This document shows positions 15,148 to 17,329 of a stretch of DNA of 17,329 nucleotides, piece by piece; the stretch's first letter is position 1, and each line of letters begins with the position of its first letter. The notes below the pieces were generated by a model. That model was not told where the DNA came from and did not search any database. It saw only the letters and a list, made by a program, of their open reading frames with translations. Position numbers and translations under genes: made by a program. Origin of the DNA: Desulfobacteraceae bacterium (GTDB lineage: Bacteria > Desulfobacterota > Desulfobacteria > Desulfobacterales > Desulfobacteraceae); NCBI GenBank assembly GCA_003354055.1, contig PIVQ01000084.1:1-17329 (forward strand), in the 5' to 3' direction.

Positions 15148-16071
15148 TTATACCTGAGGGCGGGGATACATTCCAGCCCCTTCAACTAGCTTATGTACTA
15201 TTTCTTCCCACTCAATGGCCATGATATGAAAGCCTGCAACGCCCTGACATTCTTTCAGACGCTCCATCTGCTCAATGGCCATCTTAACACCTTCTTCAGG
15301 CTGTTTTTCCTTGGAAACCCCTTCAAGGCGTTTGATAACCTCATCAGGAACATCCATTCCGGGTACTCTTTTTTTCATGTACCGGGCCATGCCTACGGAT
15401 TTCATGGGGGTGATACCTGCGAGGATATGAACCTTTTTATCCAGTCCTCGGTCGCAGACCCCTTTCATCCACTCTTCAAATTTATCAAGGTTGAATATAC
15501 ACTGGGTCTGAATAAAATCAACACCTGATGCAACTTTTTTTGCCAAACGAGCCACCCGAAGTTCAAAGGGATCGGCAAAAGGGTTGGCAGCAGCACCGAT
15601 AAACATTTTGGGCGGCATCGAAATATCTTTCCCGCCCTGGAACTTACCTTCATCCCTCATGTTTTTTACCATATTGATCATGTTCACAGAATCAATATCA
15701 TAAACTGCTTTGGCATTGGGATGGTCGCCGAACTTTGGATGATCACCGGACAGACAGAGCATTGTGTTGATGCCCAAAGAATAGGCACCAATAATGTCAG
15801 CCTGCATGGCAAGCCTGTTTCTGTCACGGGATACCATCTGGATAATGGGATCAAGTCCCATCTGTTTTACAATGGTAGCGCCTGCAATGGAGGACATTCT
15901 GACCATGGCGGTCTGATTGTCCGTAACATTGATGCCGTCCACATAATCTTTGATCATGTTGGCTTTTTTCTTAACTATCTCAACATCGCATCCTCTGGGG
16001 GGACCTACTTCGGAAGTCACTGCCAGGTGGCCTGCGGTCAACACTCTTTCAAGTCTGCTTTCAGTTTTCAT
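15148..16071 (-). CDS. metF: Methylenetetrahydrofolate reductase, MetF
   Basis: This 307-residue TIM-barrel flavoprotein interconverts 5,10-methylene- and 5-methyl-tetrahydrofolate. Recognisable segments are the N-terminal TSEVGPPRG with the conserved Glu (about residue 21), DGINVTDNQTAMVRMSS, the LCLSGDHP turn (around 105-112), GAAANPF, and FIQTQCIFN. The ATG at 16071 shares one base with the metV stop (TAATG), and GGAGG lies about ten bases upstream at the end of metV. Tight coupling to metV and nearness to mvhD and hdrA match the MetFV-HdrABC-MvhD arrangement of acetogens such as Moorella, where MetF works in a complex rather than with free NADH. In a sulfate reducer it may run in either direction, for acetate oxidation or autotrophy. 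Confidence 0.93.
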   Translation of the reverse strand: MKTESRLERVLTAGHLAVTSEVGPPRGCDVEIVKKKANMIKDYVDGINVTDNQTAMVRMSSIAGATIVKQMGLDPIIQMVSRDRNRLAMQADIIGAYSLGINTMLCLSGDHPKFGDHPNAKAVYDIDSVNMINMVKNMRDEGKFQGGKDISMPPKMFIGAAANPFADPFELRVARLAKKVASGVDFIQTQCIFNLDKFEEWMKGVCDRGLDKKVHILAGITPMKSVGMARYMKKRVPGMDVPDEVIKRLEGVSKEKQPEEGVKMAIEQMERLKECQGVAGFHIMAIEWEEIVHKLVEGAGMYPRPQV

Positions 16072-16733
16072 TATGCCAGGTCCTCCCTGATAATTTTTCT
16101 TGGGCCTGCACCGCCTGCGGGACGCCAGTCTTTTGCTTCATTCAGTTCTTCATACCGGTCCTGGATACCCAGCTCACAGAGCCTCTCCCAGATCAAACGC
16201 CATGCGCAGTCCGTATCCGGACCGATTTCGCACTGACCGTTAGAAGTTCCGCCGCAGGGGCCGTTGAGCAGGCTCTTGGAACACCTTGCAACCGGGCAGA
16301 TGCCGCCGGTGATGCCCAGCATGCAGTCGCCGCAACCCTGGCAACGTTCAACCCAGACACCCTGGCTCTGAGACGCGCCCATGAACTTGGTGTTAAGTGC
16401 TGGAAAAACAGGGGTCTTGTACCGGGCAGCAATGGTCTGTACGCCACAGCCGCAGGCCATGGATACAACCGCATCCACGTCCCCGATGTAAGAGACCAGT
16501 TCTTCCACATATTCGGGATCACACTGGCGTTCCAGAGTGATTTCCTTGATATCAATTGTCTTACCCTGTTTCAGGCTGTTCAGATGCAGGGCAGAAGCCA
16601 GCAAACCGACTTCTTTTCTACCGCCTGCCGCACAAACGGTGACACACTCGTTGCAGCCGACCAGAAGAATCTTGTCATAGGGAGCGATATACCCGATAAT
16701 TTCCTGTATGGGTTTTTGTTCTGCTGTTATCAT
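16071..16733 (-). CDS. metV: MetV, zinc/iron-sulfur partner of MetF
   Basis: This 220-residue cysteine-rich protein matches the MetV/MetF C-terminal-domain-like family that partners MetF in Wood-Ljungdahl organisms. Cys groups are C27-x2-C30-x3-C34, C71, C94-x-C96, a ferredoxin-like C131-x2-C134-x2-C137, C146 and C151, then NGPCGG (C160), C168 and C176. The NGPCGG and CEIGPDTDCAW stretch is characteristic of the family. It is thought to hand electrons from the Hdr/MvhD side to MetF through its clusters and metal site. The ATG at 16733 has GGAGA seven bases upstream and is 24 bases after mvhD; the end overlaps metF by one base. Confidence 0.9.
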   Translation of the reverse strand: MITAEQKPIQEIIGYIAPYDKILLVGCNECVTVCAAGGRKEVGLLASALHLNSLKQGKTIDIKEITLERQCDPEYVEELVSYIGDVDAVVSMACGCGVQTIAARYKTPVFPALNTKFMGASQSQGVWVERCQGCGDCMLGITGGICPVARCSKSLLNGPCGGTSNGQCEIGPDTDCAWRLIWERLCELGIQDRYEELNEAKDWRPAGGAGPRKIIREDLA

Positions 16734-16757
16734 AATTTTTCTCCAATAGCGTTATGT

Positions 16758-17201
16758 TTATACGGCCTTGCTTACTGATTTAACAGGATTCGGGCCCAGG
16801 GTTTTTATTTTCTCGGTAAATTGACGTGCTGTCTTGGCAAAATGTTCACCCATACCGGCGGACATGTTGATCATTGCCACACGGTCGGTTTCCCATCCCA
16901 GATCTTCTAAGACCGTCTGGACACGTGCAACGCGGGCCTTTGCTCTCAGGTTGCCGCTTTTAAAATGGCAGTCCCCTTCAAGGCAGCCTGCCACATAGAC
17001 ACCGTCCGCCCCTTTTTCAAGGGCCTTCATCAGGTGAATGGCATCGACTTTGCCCGTGCAGGGCACCCGAATGATCTTTACGTTTGACGGATAGGATATC
17101 CGTTTACTGCCGGCCATGTCAGCCGCTGTATATGCGCAGTAATGACAGCAGAATGCCACAATTTCCGGCTCAAAGCCTTCCACCGGTTTAGTATTTTCCA
17201 T
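16758..17201 (-). CDS. mvhD: MvhD/FlpD-family [2Fe-2S] electron-transfer protein
   Basis: This 147-residue protein is a member of the methyl-viologen hydrogenase delta subunit (FlpD) family, which carries a [2Fe-2S] cluster and docks on HdrA. It has the family's Cys pattern: CCHYC (C18, C19, C22), RVPCTGK (C48) and GCLEGDCHF (C73, C78). No hydrogenase large or small subunit is in the window, so here the electron partner is more likely MetV/MetF than a hydrogenase. The ATG overlaps the hdrA stop by one base (TAATG), and GAGAGG at the end of hdrA is the ribosome site. Confidence 0.92.
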   Translation of the reverse strand: MENTKPVEGFEPEIVAFCCHYCAYTAADMAGSKRISYPSNVKIIRVPCTGKVDAIHLMKALEKGADGVYVAGCLEGDCHFKSGNLRAKARVARVQTVLEDLGWETDRVAMINMSAGMGEHFAKTARQFTEKIKTLGPNPVKSVSKAV

Positions 17202-17329
17202 TAGTTAAACCTCTCAAATAAACCATCTAATTTTGCCAGAATCTGATCGTCTTCATAGACCGAAAGCTGGATGGCCTTGGCCGGACATTCAGCCACACAC
17301 ACACCGCAACCGTGGCACTTGGCCGCATC
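17201..17329 (-). CDS. hdrA: HdrA-like heterodisulfide reductase subunit, C-terminal end (partial)
   Basis: Only the last 42 codons are inside the window; the gene continues past 17329. They contain one ferredoxin motif, C-x2-C-x2-C-x3-C-P (CHGCGVCVAECPAKAI), and a short tail ending FERFN. A C-terminal ferredoxin cluster followed directly by an overlapping mvhD is the usual HdrA arrangement, in which HdrA bears the bifurcating flavin. The name rests on this end and the context, since the flavin domain is not visible. Confidence 0.75.
   Translation of the reverse strand, partial: DAAKCHGCGVCVAECPAKAIQLSVYEDDQILAKLDGLFERFN

Noticed and set aside
17300..17329. Sigma-54 -24/-12 promoter at TGGCAC matches (for example near 17304, 13857 and 870)
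   Set aside because: Each match lies inside a coding region and lacks TTGC at the right spacing.

Overview
The window looks like chromosomal DNA of a strictly anaerobic, sulfate-reducing member of the Desulfobacterota, most likely Desulfobacteraceae. The main reasons are a reductive acetyl-CoA pathway block (HdrA end, MvhD/FlpD, MetV, MetF) of the kind linked to Hdr-type electron bifurcation, a dense set of PAS/GAF histidine kinases, a sigma-54 regulator and a ferredoxin-nitroreductase fusion. The genus cannot be fixed from the sequence alone.

Region 1 (1-6254) is a roughly 6 kb segment bracketed by two copies, in inverted orientation, of a ~100-120 bp palindromic, MITE-like repeat (1-120 and 6155-6254). 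The left copy abuts a decapitated EamA transporter gene (119-670). Inside lie a YegD-like Hsp70 ATPase (837-2129, +), a CheW with a chemoreceptor zinc-binding (CZB) domain spliced into it (2133-2939, -), a transmembrane chemoreceptor (3346-5454, +) and a secreted Cache-domain protein (5504-6031, +). This segment looks more A+T-rich than the rest. The chemoreceptor's sensory region carries a CZB-like stretch that aligns without gaps to the CZB of the CheW but has lost all four zinc ligands.

Region 2 (6258-10140, minus strand) is a two-component unit: GAF-PAS histidine kinase, NtrC-type sigma-54 response regulator, and a ferredoxin-nitroreductase fusion. It begins just after a strong terminator (10325-10372) and is preceded by a potentially structured leader.

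Region 3 (10405-14561, minus strand) is a second signalling unit: an unrecognised protein with ACT-like segments, translationally coupled (ATGA overlap) to a PAS-PAS kinase with a cysteine-rich first PAS, then a REC-PAS-kinase.

Region 4 (14687-17329, minus strand) is the metabolic operon: HdrA C-terminus (partial), MvhD, MetV, MetF and a stand-alone receiver protein, closed by an intrinsic terminator. MetV/MetF should reduce or oxidise methylene-/methyl-tetrahydrofolate, with MvhD and HdrA passing electrons. The three kinases, receiver and sigma-54 regulator next to it suggest, but do not prove, redox or carbon-flow control of this pathway.
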